The translations under genes and the position numbers were made by a program. A model generated the notes under the pieces. The model did no database searches, was not told the DNA's origin, and worked only from the letters and a program-made list of their open reading frames with translations. DNA of 7,779 bases, taken from positions 1-7,779 of the forward strand of contig CAZAXF010000097.1 in the NCBI GenBank assembly GCA_964489055.1, in the 5' to 3' direction. Shown one piece after another: positions 1 through 5,670 of this stretch (positions are counted from its first letter, which is position 1; each line of letters starts with the position of its first letter). The DNA comes from 66-474 sp964489055. GTDB taxonomy: Bacteria; Pseudomonadota; Gammaproteobacteria; Xanthomonadales; Rhodanobacteraceae.

Positions 1-259
1 TGTCCTCGGCGCCGATGCTGATGACGGTGCCGGGAACCTGCGGCGTGATCTGCACGATGTTGCCGCTGACGTAGGCATCGTCGGTGCTTTCGTACCAGCG
101 CCCGATCAGGAAGTGGTACAGCGCCCACCCGATCGCGGCGACCACGATCACCCCGGCCACGCCGCGCAGCATCCAGCGGCGCCGGCGCAGCCGTTTGGCC
201 TTGAGCTGGGCGGCCGGATCTTCGCCGGGTGGGGGATTGGGATTGATGGGTGAGGTCAT
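1..259 (-). CDS. emrA: EmrA/HlyD-type membrane fusion protein of a multidrug efflux pump (partial, N-terminus only)
   Basis: This is the periplasmic adaptor that would link an inner-membrane EmrB-type permease to the outer-membrane channel. Only the first 86 residues lie in the window; the gene continues past base 1. A basic N-terminal stretch (KAKRLRRRRW, residues 21-30) is followed by one membrane helix (about 31-52), giving an N-in anchor. After it comes the family signature ESTDDAYVSGN (57-67) and then TPQVPGTV (72-79), the start of the biotinyl-lipoyl-like/barrel-sandwich region. The ATG overlaps the stop of the upstream outer-membrane gene by 4 bases (ATGA, 256-259). This fixes the start and implies translational coupling in an emrR-emrC-emrA operon. 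Assignment to EmrA rather than an RND-type adaptor rests on the TDDAYV motif and the N-terminal anchor instead of a lipoprotein signal. An emrB gene is expected next but cannot be seen. Confidence 0.93.
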   Translation of the reverse strand, partial: MTSPINPNPPPGEDPAAQLKAKRLRRRRWMLRGVAGVIVVAAIGWALYHFLIGRWYESTDDAYVSGNIVQITPQVPGTVISIGAED

Positions 260-1746
260 TGCCGTGCCTTCGATCGGGATGGGGAATGGCTGGACGCCGC
301 CAGCGACGGCGCGTCATCGGCGGCCCGGAAGCCACCGCCCAGTGCTTCATTCAGGCGCGCCCAGGCCAGGCTTCGCCCGGTCTCGAGCGTGGCCTGCTTC
401 TGTTCGGCCGCGATCAGCTCCTGGCGCACGCTGAGCGCTTCGAGGAAATTGCCGACGCCGGCGCGGTAGCGTCGCATCGCCAGCGAGTAGGCCTGCTCGG
501 CGCTGTGGGTTGCGCGCGCGGCATCGTGCATCCGGGAATCGAGCGAGCGCAGGTCGTCGGCTTCGGTCGCGACCTGCTTGACGGCGTTGACCAGGGTCTG
601 GTTGTACTGCGCCACGGCCATGTCGCGCGCGGCATCCTTGCCGGCGAGGTTGGCGCGCAATGCGCCGCCTTCGAAGATCGGCAGGCTGACGGCGGGCGCG
701 ATGGTGTAGAAGCGGTTGGTCAGCGAAAACAGGTTCAGCGACGAGGGCGCGATCAGGCCAGCCAGCGAGCTGATGTCCAGGTTGGGCAGGAACTTCGCCT
801 TCGCCGCCTTGATGTCGTGCCCGGCCGCCTCGACCTGCCAGCGCGCCGCGACCACGTCGGGGCGCCGGCCAAGCAGGTTCACCGGCAGATCGTCGGGCAA
901 TGCCAGCGCCGGAATCCGGGGCAACTGCGGCGGCTTGATCGCCAATGCGCGATCGGGCCCCTTGCCCAGCAGCGCCGCCAGCACCAGTCCGTCGGTGCGC
1001 ACCTGGTTGTCGGCCGCCTCCAGGCGCACCCGCGCGGTCGCGGTCTCGCCTTCGATCCGCGCCAGCGTGAAACGGCTGTCGATGCCGCGCGCGACGCGCT
1101 TGCGGGTCAGGTTCAGGAAGTCCTCGGCGCGCTGCAGTTCCTCGCGTGCGAGTTTCTGCTGGACGTGGGCGCCGGCCAGGCCGAAGTACGCCTGCACCAC
1201 CTTGGTGGAAAGCTGCAACCGCGCGGCGCGCGCCTCGACCGCGGCCGCGCGCGCCTTGCCGACCGCCGCCTGCCACGCCGCGCGCTTGCCGCCCCACGGA
1301 TCGAGGTCCCACTTGAAGCTGAGGTAGCCGTAGCGGATCACGCCGAAGTGTCCGTCGGCGATCGGCGGCAGGATCGGCGGAACGCGCGCACCGGAGACAC
1401 TGGCGCCCGCATTGAGGGTCGGCTTGCGCCTGGCGTCGGCGGCACCGGCGGCGGCCAGTGCCGCGCGCACGCGCGCATCGACCAGCGTCATGTCCGGATT
1501 GTCGGCCAGCGCCTCGGCCACGAGCTTGTCGAGCTGCGGGTCGCCGGCGGCCTTCCACCATTGCGGCTCCGGCCATGCCGAGTCCGTGCGGGTGATGCCG
1601 GCAAGGCTCTGCTTCGCCGTGAGCGCATCCGGCTGCATCGGCGTGGCCGTGGGATGCAGGCCGCCGGTGCTGGCGCAACCGGTCAGCAACAGCACGCCCA
1701 GCAGGGCGGCGAAGCGGCGACGACAAGACGTGGGCACGGGAGTCAT
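256..1746 (-). CDS. emrC: NodT-family outer-membrane efflux lipoprotein (TolC-like channel, EmrC)
   Basis: A 496-residue outer-membrane factor, normal for the family, predicted to form the trimeric exit duct for the EmrAB pump. A lipoprotein signal peptide is evident: basic start, hydrophobic run AALLGVLLL, and lipobox LTGC with Cys24 as the acylation site. Two outer-membrane-efflux repeats follow. The first begins around PQWWKAAGDPQLDKLV (61-76) and includes NPDMTLVDARVRAA (83-96). The second begins around LLGRRPDVVAARWQVEAA (291-308) and includes AKFLPNLDIS (317-326). The C-terminal tail (about 475-496) is Ser/Ala/Arg-rich and poorly conserved-looking. The gene lies 21 bases after the MarR regulator stop and ends in an ATGA overlap with emrA, so the three are probably one transcript. 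No strong Shine-Dalgarno sequence precedes the ATG. A dedicated channel gene inside the operon matches Stenotrophomonas emrCAB rather than E. coli emrAB, which borrows TolC. Confidence 0.93.
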   Translation of the reverse strand: MTPVPTSCRRRFAALLGVLLLTGCASTGGLHPTATPMQPDALTAKQSLAGITRTDSAWPEPQWWKAAGDPQLDKLVAEALADNPDMTLVDARVRAALAAAGAADARRKPTLNAGASVSGARVPPILPPIADGHFGVIRYGYLSFKWDLDPWGGKRAAWQAAVGKARAAAVEARAARLQLSTKVVQAYFGLAGAHVQQKLAREELQRAEDFLNLTRKRVARGIDSRFTLARIEGETATARVRLEAADNQVRTDGLVLAALLGKGPDRALAIKPPQLPRIPALALPDDLPVNLLGRRPDVVAARWQVEAAGHDIKAAKAKFLPNLDISSLAGLIAPSSLNLFSLTNRFYTIAPAVSLPIFEGGALRANLAGKDAARDMAVAQYNQTLVNAVKQVATEADDLRSLDSRMHDAARATHSAEQAYSLAMRRYRAGVGNFLEALSVRQELIAAEQKQATLETGRSLAWARLNEALGGGFRAADDAPSLAASSHSPSRSKARQ

Positions 1747-1767
1747 GGGCAGGACCGTTGGACGGAA

Positions 1768-2250
1768 TCAGGAGTGCGCGGCGCGCTCGCGCGCTTGGCG
1801 CAGGTCATCCAGGACGCGCTGCAGCAGGTGGTGCAGTTGGCGGCGTTCCTCGGGCGTGACCTGCGCGAAGGCACGCTCGGCGGCGGCATCCCCGCACGCG
1901 ATGACGCGCTCGAGGATCGCCTGCCCGGGCCCGGTCAGCTCCAGCCGCAAGGCGCGCCGGTCATTCGGATCGGGAACCCGGCGCAGGTAGTCCAGGCGCT
2001 CCAGCTTGTCGAGCACGCGGGTCAGCGCGCCGGGGTTGTAGCGCAGGATCCGCGCCAGCTCGCCCGGTGCCATCGGACCCGCCTCGCCCAGTTTCTTCAA
2101 GGCCAGGAACTGGGTGAAATTGAGGTCCACGCCGGCACCGGCCAGGGCCTGCTCGATGCCGTCCACGAGCTCGCCGCGGATGTGACCGATCAGCCGACAC
2201 AGCCCGAACGGTGTCTCGGTGGGAAACGCTGCCGATTGCATGCCGCGCAT
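1768..2250 (-). CDS. emrR: MarR-family transcriptional regulator (EmrR-like) of the efflux operon
   Basis: A 160-residue winged-helix regulator. The recognition region is APGELARILRYNPGALTRVLDKLERLDYLRR (about 61-91). The wing follows with the family hallmark DPNDRRALRLELT (94-106, including D97, R98 and R99). Helical dimerisation segments lie at both ends (about 14-40 and 110-157). It is the first gene of an emrR-emrC-emrA set and sits next to a dyad at its own promoter, so it most likely represses the pump operon and itself until a hydrophobic or phenolic ligand binds. The reading frame is open upstream to 2604, but that stretch crosses the intergenic region and pagL, so I reject the longer start. 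Two starts remain: ATG at 2250 (160 aa) and ATG at 2241 (157 aa, MQSAAF). Neither has a Shine-Dalgarno sequence. The promoter position favours 2241 as a leaderless start. Confidence 0.92.
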   Translation of the reverse strand: MRGMQSAAFPTETPFGLCRLIGHIRGELVDGIEQALAGAGVDLNFTQFLALKKLGEAGPMAPGELARILRYNPGALTRVLDKLERLDYLRRVPDPNDRRALRLELTGPGQAILERVIACGDAAAERAFAQVTPEERRQLHHLLQRVLDDLRQARERAAHS

Positions 2251-2276
2251 GCTATAGCCGTTACAGTATTTGTCAA
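2249..2276 (-). promoter_or_regulatory. Candidate sigma-70 promoter of emrR(CAB), possibly producing a leaderless mRNA
   Basis: A perfect -35 hexamer TTGACA (2276-2271) is followed after 16 bases by TAGCAT (2254-2249), which keeps the key T, A and final T of a -10 box. An alternative -10, TATAGC (2256-2251), would leave only a 14-base spacer. With TAGCAT, transcription would start near 2243-2241, at the ATG of MQSAAF, and the upstream ATG at 2250 would lie inside the -10 box. Positions are seen directly; promoter activity and start site are inferred. Confidence 0.5.
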
Positions 2277-2279
2277 GGC
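2257..2279. promoter_or_regulatory. Imperfect 23-bp dyad, candidate EmrR (MarR-type) operator
   Basis: On the minus strand the arms are GCCTTGACA and TGTAACGGC, separated by AATAC. Seven of nine arm positions are complementary. The dyad covers the TTGACA -35 box and most of the spacer of the emrR promoter, the usual position for a MarR-family autorepressor site, and its size suits a winged-helix dimer. It could also affect the divergent pagL-like gene. Binding is inferred from symmetry and location. Confidence 0.5.
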
Positions 2280-2433
2280 AATCATATGGTCGGCAACTAT
2301 TTACCGGATGTTTGCGGTATGCCCGTGTATCCCTGCGGATTACCCTTTCCACACTTGCAACTTGAATTATCCAGCAAGCAACGCAAAGTAAATGACCATC
2401 GACAATACGGGCCCGAATGGACAAGGCGGCGAC

Positions 2434-2916
2434 ATGAAACGTGTACACGGTTGGTGGCTGATGGCCCTGCTGATCATTCCCTTCGGCGCACGGGCGGCGG
2501 GCTTCACGATCGCCGCCGGACCCAGCGTCACGTCTTCGGGCCACACCACCGCGGCCGTGTTCGCCAGCGCATTCGGCACCCGCCCCGCCGACAATCGCAT
2601 CCACATCGAGCCGATCGGCACGCTCGGCTGGCTCAATTCACGCCACACCCGCACGGACGATCTCGACCACGAGGTGATGCTGGCGGGCGGCGGCGTGCGC
2701 ATCGTGACCGCAAACCATCACTGGTTCGTCAGCGAGCAACTCGCGGCCACCAGCACCCGTACCGACGCCCTGTCCAGCCGCTTCGAGTTCATGACCAGCG
2801 TCGGCTGGCAGAACGGCCATTTCATCGCGACGCTGCGCCACGTTTCCAATGGCCACCTGCTGGGCGGCGGCAAGAACCTCGGCGAGACGATGCTGCTGGT
2901 GGGCGTGCGCTGGTAG
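2434..2916 (+). CDS. PagL-like lipid A 3-O-deacylase (acyloxyacyl hydrolase family), outer membrane
   Basis: A 160-residue predicted outer-membrane beta-barrel enzyme that would remove the 3-O-linked acyl chain from lipid A. A signal peptide is visible (MKRVHGWWLMALLIIPFGARA, cleavage near residues 21-22). The C-terminus carries the PagL catalytic pattern: RHVSNG with His136, Ser138 and Asn139, then NLGE with Glu151. This corresponds to the His-Ser-Glu triad of Pseudomonas PagL with almost the same spacing. The protein ends in LLVGVRW, an aromatic-terminated strand typical of outer-membrane proteins. Alternating hydrophobic strands fill the middle. The ATG at 2434 is preferred because a purine-rich AAGG lies about 9 bases upstream and the signal peptide begins there; an in-frame ATG at 2392 would add 14 polar residues in front of it. 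It is divergent from emrR and convergent with sseA. No convincing sigma-70 promoter was found. The family assignment is firm; the lipid substrate is inferred. Confidence 0.85.
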   Translation: MKRVHGWWLMALLIIPFGARAAGFTIAAGPSVTSSGHTTAAVFASAFGTRPADNRIHIEPIGTLGWLNSRHTRTDDLDHEVMLAGGGVRIVTANHHWFVSEQLAATSTRTDALSSRFEFMTSVGWQNGHFIATLRHVSNGHLLGGGKNLGETMLLVGVRW

Positions 2917-2931
2917 CCGCCCGTCGGCGTG

Positions 2932-2947
2932 CGCCTGCGCTCAGGCG
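2932..2947. terminator. Small GC hairpin between convergent genes, weak terminator candidate
   Basis: CGCCTG (2932-2937) and CAGGCG (2942-2947) form a 6-bp stem with a CGCT loop, located in the 24-base gap between pagL and sseA and running into the sseA stop codon. There is no T tract on either strand, so intrinsic termination is doubtful. It is recorded because it is the only structure at this convergent junction. Confidence 0.25.
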
Positions 2948-3795
2948 TCGCCCGTGGCGACCGGACGCCCGGGATCGCTCACCCAGCCGCTCCAGGACGG
3001 CGCGAACAAACGCGAACCGCGCAGGCCCGCCGCTTCCATCGCCAGCAGGTTGTGGCAGGCGGTGACGCCGGACCCGCACATATGGATGACGTTGCGCGGG
3101 TCGCGCCCATCGAGCAGCTCGACGAATGCCTCGCGCAGGGCCGCGCGCGGGTGGAAGCGCCCGTCGTCCTGCAGGTTTGCGGCAAACGGGCGGTTGCGTG
3201 CGCCGGGAATGTGCCCACCGACACGATCCAGCGGTTCGGTCTCGCCACGGAACCGCGGCGCGCCGCGCGCATCCAGCAACAGCGTGGAAGGCTGTTTGCG
3301 CAATTGTTCGAGCTCGGGGTAATACACCACCGCGTGGGTGTCGATGGTGAGCGGCGTCGCCTCGGCCCGGGTGTCTGCGGGCTCGCCCGCCTCCACCGGC
3401 AGGCCCGCGTCGCGCCAGGCACGCCAGCCGCCGTCGAGCACCTGCACGGCAATGCCGGCGGTGCGCAGCATCCACCATGCGCGCGCGGCGGCCATCGCGC
3501 CGCCGGCATCGTCGTAGACGACCACCGGCAGGCCCGGGCGCCAGCCCCGGCGCGCCAGGCTGCGCGCGAACGCCGGCACCTCCGGCAGCGGATGCCGGCC
3601 GAGGCCGGTTTTCGAAAGATCGGAAAGATCCTCGTCCAGGCTCACGTAGCGTGCGCCCGGAATGTGCGCCTCGCGGTATGCCTTGCGGCCTTCCTCCGGG
3701 CCGGACAGTGCGAACCGGCAGTCCAGGATCAGTACCGAGCCGGCCGGCTTCGCGGCCAGATCCGGCGCCTCGATCAAAACATCGTGTGTGTTCAT
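2941..3795 (-). CDS. sseA: SseA-type 3-mercaptopyruvate/thiosulfate sulfurtransferase (two rhodanese domains)
   Basis: A 284-residue tandem rhodanese-fold enzyme, the usual size of this family, predicted to transfer sulfane sulfur from 3-mercaptopyruvate (or thiosulfate) to thiol acceptors or cyanide in the cytoplasm. The N-terminal domain (about 5-135) has the conserved HIPGARYVSLDEDLSD (44-59) but carries YDDAGG (94-99) where a catalytic cysteine loop would be, so it is non-catalytic as expected. The C-terminal domain (about 155-275) has LLLDAR (172-177), GHIPGARNRPF (194-204) and the active-site loop CGSGVTAC with catalytic Cys240. CGSGVTA is the mercaptopyruvate-type loop of E. coli SseA, in contrast to CRKGVTA of thiosulfate-preferring rhodaneses. 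The start ATG overlaps the nudL stop (ATGA, 3792-3795), with a GGGCAGAG ribosome site about 4 bases upstream. It is the last gene of a three-gene set. Confidence 0.94.
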   Translation of the reverse strand: MNTHDVLIEAPDLAAKPAGSVLILDCRFALSGPEEGRKAYREAHIPGARYVSLDEDLSDLSKTGLGRHPLPEVPAFARSLARRGWRPGLPVVVYDDAGGAMAAARAWWMLRTAGIAVQVLDGGWRAWRDAGLPVEAGEPADTRAEATPLTIDTHAVVYYPELEQLRKQPSTLLLDARGAPRFRGETEPLDRVGGHIPGARNRPFAANLQDDGRFHPRAALREAFVELLDGRDPRNVIHMCGSGVTACHNLLAMEAAGLRGSRLFAPSWSGWVSDPGRPVATGDA

Positions 3796-4397
3796 TCGAC
3801 TCTGCCCATGCGACGCAAGAGATTCACCAGCATCAACGCCGTCGCACCCCAGATGCGCGGCTCGATACCGGCATATTCATACACCTTCGCGGCCCCCCAT
3901 GGCGAGCGGTAGTCGACGTGGCGCAGGTTGCGCGTATCGAGCAGGTGCGACAACGGCACCTCGAACAGTTGCGCCACCTCGCCCGGTTGCGGCGCCAGCA
4001 CCGCATCGTGGGCGAAGCGCGCGACCACCGGCGTGACGCAGTATCCGCTGATGGTATCCAGGCAGTCGAGAAAACCGAGCGGCTCGACCGCGGCCGGATC
4101 GAGCGCGATTTCCTCGTGGCTCTCGCGCAGGGCGGTGGCCACCACGCCGGCGTCGCCGGACTCCACGCCGCCTCCGGGGAAGCTGACCTGGCCCGGGTGC
4201 TGGGCCAGGTCGTCGCGCCTGAGCGTGAACACCACGAGCGGATCGGGCCCGTCGCGCATCGCCAGCAACACCGCCGCGCAACGACGCGGCGCGTCGCCGA
4301 TGAGTCCCACCACCTCGTCGTGGTTCCAGCCCGGCGGCGTGGGCGGCGCATTCAGCGGGTGCAGCGCGCGGGCAATCGAATCGAGCGCCGCGGTCAT
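3792..4397 (-). CDS. nudL: NudL/YeaB-type coenzyme A diphosphatase (Nudix hydrolase)
   Basis: A 201-residue Nudix hydrolase predicted to split coenzyme A or acyl-CoA into 3',5'-ADP and (acyl-)phosphopantetheine, using divalent metal ions. The CoA-specific motif is seen as FTLRRDDLAQHPGQVSFPGG (57-76). The Nudix box runs through GGGVESGDAG to RESHEE, with Arg91, Glu92, Glu95 and Glu96 as metal-binding or catalytic residues. The family-typical ISGYCVTPVV (116-125) follows. The early Nudix-box glutamate is replaced by Ala, as is common in the NudL subgroup. An upstream ATG at 4511 is in frame, but the ATG at 4397 gives the normal family length. That start also makes a precise ATGA overlap with the DUF1289 stop (4394-4397), so it is chosen. 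No Shine-Dalgarno sequence precedes it, which suggests dependence on coupling. Its own stop overlaps the sseA start. Confidence 0.92.
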   Translation of the reverse strand: MTAALDSIARALHPLNAPPTPPGWNHDEVVGLIGDAPRRCAAVLLAMRDGPDPLVVFTLRRDDLAQHPGQVSFPGGGVESGDAGVVATALRESHEEIALDPAAVEPLGFLDCLDTISGYCVTPVVARFAHDAVLAPQPGEVAQLFEVPLSHLLDTRNLRHVDYRSPWGAAKVYEYAGIEPRIWGATALMLVNLLRRMGRVE

Positions 4398-4594
4398 GAC
4401 CGCGGCGGCGGCCGGAGCGGCTGCACCTCGCGCATCCAGCGGCGACGCTCGGCGTCGCTCAGCGTGCCCCAGGCGGCGATCTCCGGCGCCGTGCGCCGGC
4501 AACCACGGCACAGGCCCGCATCATCGAGCGTGCACACGCCGATGCAGGGCGTCACCGCCTGCGCGGTCGATGTGGGGGAATGCTGCGTGGTCAT
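4394..4594 (-). CDS. DUF1289 small four-cysteine protein
   Basis: A 66-residue protein of unknown function. The family pattern is clear: PCIGVCTLDDAGLCRGCRRTAPEIAAW (16-42), with Cys17, Cys21, Cys29 and Cys32, then LSDAERRRWMREV (45-57). The CxxxC...CxxC layout suggests a bound metal or an iron-sulfur cluster, but this is inference. The frame is open upstream to 4744, across the spacer and into the FKBP gene; the start at 4594 is chosen because homologues begin only a few residues before PCxxxC. The first bases before the ATG contain no Shine-Dalgarno sequence. It is the first gene of a trio with nudL and sseA and is coupled to nudL by ATGA. The 79 bases between it and the FKBP stop hold only a 5-bp stem (GCGAC/GTCGC, 4659-4673) and no clear promoter. 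Confidence 0.88.
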   Translation of the reverse strand: MTTQHSPTSTAQAVTPCIGVCTLDDAGLCRGCRRTAPEIAAWGTLSDAERRRWMREVQPLRPPPRS

Positions 4595-4673
4595 GGCACA
4601 AGCGTAGCAGGCGGCCCGGCGGTCGGTGCCGGGGCGCGGTCGCAACCAGAACCGGTGTGCGACAGGCGGTCGC

Positions 4674-5387
4674 TCAGGGTTTGATTCCCAGCAGGCGGAT
4701 GTCGAACACCAGCGCCTCGTTCGGCCCGATCCGGGGCGGTTCACCGCGGATGCCGTAGGCCTGGTCGGGCGGAATGAAAACCTGCCAGTGGTCGCCCACG
4801 TGCATGCGGGTGATGATCTGGCGCCAGCCGGGGATCATCTGGTTCACGGGAAACACCACCGGCTTTCCGCGATCCTCGGTGTTGTCGAACACGGTTCCGT
4901 CGAGGAACTCGCCGCGGTATTCCAGGGTGACTTCGCTGTCGATGGTCGGGCTCTTGTTGCCGTCGCCGCCATCGAGCACCTTGTACTGCACCCCCGAGGG
5001 CAGGCTCACCACGCCCTGCCGCGTCTTGTTGTGCGCGAAGAACGCCTGTGCCTTGTGCAGGTTTTCCTCCGCCAGCTTCTGGTAGGCAGCGCGCGCCTTG
5101 GCCACCATTTCCTGCTGCATCTGCTGCAGCACCTGTTGCATTTCCTGCGGCGAATAGGCCGGCTTGGTGCGCGCGTAACCGTCGCGCACGCCGCGCACCA
5201 CGGTGGCGATGTCCACGTCCGGCTGGCGCCGGCGCAGGTCGAGCCCGGCTTCATAGCCGAGCGCATAGGAAAGCTGGGCGCGGTCGCCGGCCGGCTTGGC
5301 CTGCTTTCCGGACGACTGCGCGGCGGCGTGGTCCAGCGGCCACAGGGCCGACAGCGCGAACACGATCATGATCGCGAATGCGCGCAT
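4674..5387 (-). CDS. Exported FKBP-type peptidyl-prolyl cis-trans isomerase (FkpA/Mip-like)
   Basis: A 237-residue periplasmic folding factor. The signal peptide is MRAFAIMIVFALSALWPLDHAAA with likely cleavage after AAA (residue 23) before QSS. An N-terminal helical dimerisation domain follows (about 36-120): QLSYALGYEAGLDL, then a long Gln/Met/Ala-rich helix YSPQEMQQVLQQMQQEM (78-94). The C-terminal FKBP domain (about 128-237) shows the binding-pocket residues Tyr157, Phe167, Asp168, Trp188, Tyr211 and Phe228, in YRGEFLDGTVFDNT, FPVNQMIPGW, AYG and IGPNEALVFDI. All appear intact, so prolyl isomerase activity is expected. The frame is open far upstream (to 5687), but the signal peptide marks ATG 5387 as the start; no Shine-Dalgarno sequence is evident. 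A sigma-E-like promoter lies about 60 bases upstream. It resembles E. coli fkpA in domain order and length; the choice between FkpA and Mip names is left open. Confidence 0.93.
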   Translation of the reverse strand: MRAFAIMIVFALSALWPLDHAAAQSSGKQAKPAGDRAQLSYALGYEAGLDLRRRQPDVDIATVVRGVRDGYARTKPAYSPQEMQQVLQQMQQEMVAKARAAYQKLAEENLHKAQAFFAHNKTRQGVVSLPSGVQYKVLDGGDGNKSPTIDSEVTLEYRGEFLDGTVFDNTEDRGKPVVFPVNQMIPGWRQIITRMHVGDHWQVFIPPDQAYGIRGEPPRIGPNEALVFDIRLLGIKP

Positions 5388-5454
5388 GCCGATTTGTCGG
5401 TCTCGTGTCCACTGCATGTTGGGCCAATCCGTCATCGCCACGCACCACCGCCCA

Positions 5455-5483
5455 TTTGGAGGCCGATGGCGCGGAAAGGTTCC
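5455..5483 (-). promoter_or_regulatory. Candidate sigma-E (RpoE) type promoter for the FKBP gene
   Basis: On the minus strand GGAACCT (5483-5477) is followed after 16 bases by TCCAAA (5460-5455). This resembles the envelope-stress sigma factor consensus (GGAACTT, about 16 bases, TCtgA/TCnAA). The predicted start would be near 5448, leaving a leader of about 60 bases before ATG 5387. E. coli fkpA is a known sigma-E target, which supports the reading, but the -10 element is loose and this is a prediction. Confidence 0.45.
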
Positions 5484-5596
5484 CCGAAACCCTGGTGTGT
5501 TGCCCTGAAAATACCTTCGCCTTTCCGGACGAGCCCGCGAAGTGCGTGGGATCCACAGTCCACTGTCGATTCTCGATTGCAGCGAAACAACAGCAG

Positions 5597-5639
5597 ATTC
5601 CGGGTTCCTGCGCCGGCAAGCCGGCGCAGGCCCCGGAAT
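5597..5639. repeat. REP-like palindromic hairpin element (two stacked perfect stems)
   Basis: The inner stem is CCTGCGCCGGC (5607-5617) pairing with GCCGGCGCAGG (5620-5630) across AA, an 11-bp perfect match. The outer stem is ATTCCGGG (5597-5604) with CCCGGAAT (5632-5639), an 8-bp perfect match; a TT/C internal loop separates the two stems. It is followed by GACGA, giving the GGAATGACG edge common to dispersed intergenic repeats of Xanthomonadales and related bacteria. It lies 31 bases beyond the DUF1684 stop, so it may also end or stabilise the mutL-DUF1684 transcript; the minus-strand sequence after it (CTGCTGTTGTTTC) is moderately T-rich. Copy number in the genome cannot be seen. Confidence 0.7.
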
Positions 5640-5670
5640 GACGATGCAAGGATTCTTCCGGGATGCCGCA

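Noticed and set aside
250..2391. 713-codon open frame on the plus strand across emrC and emrR
   Set aside because: It is antisense to two clearly recognised genes, has Arg/Gln/Gly-rich composition typical of GC-rich shadow frames, and shows no family motif.
2251..2604. In-frame N-terminal extension of the MarR regulator by 118 codons
   Set aside because: The extension reads antisense through the pagL gene and the AT-rich promoter region, and MarR proteins are normally 140-170 residues.
2929..3912. 327-codon plus-strand open frame opposite sseA
   Set aside because: The minus-strand SseA has full catalytic motifs; the plus-strand translation resembles nothing and is Arg/Ala-rich.
5553..5566. 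Short inverted repeat ACAGT-CC-ACTGT in the FKBP spacer as an operator
   Set aside because: Arms of only 5 bases, no adjacent regulator gene, and located well upstream of the predicted promoter; too weak to call.
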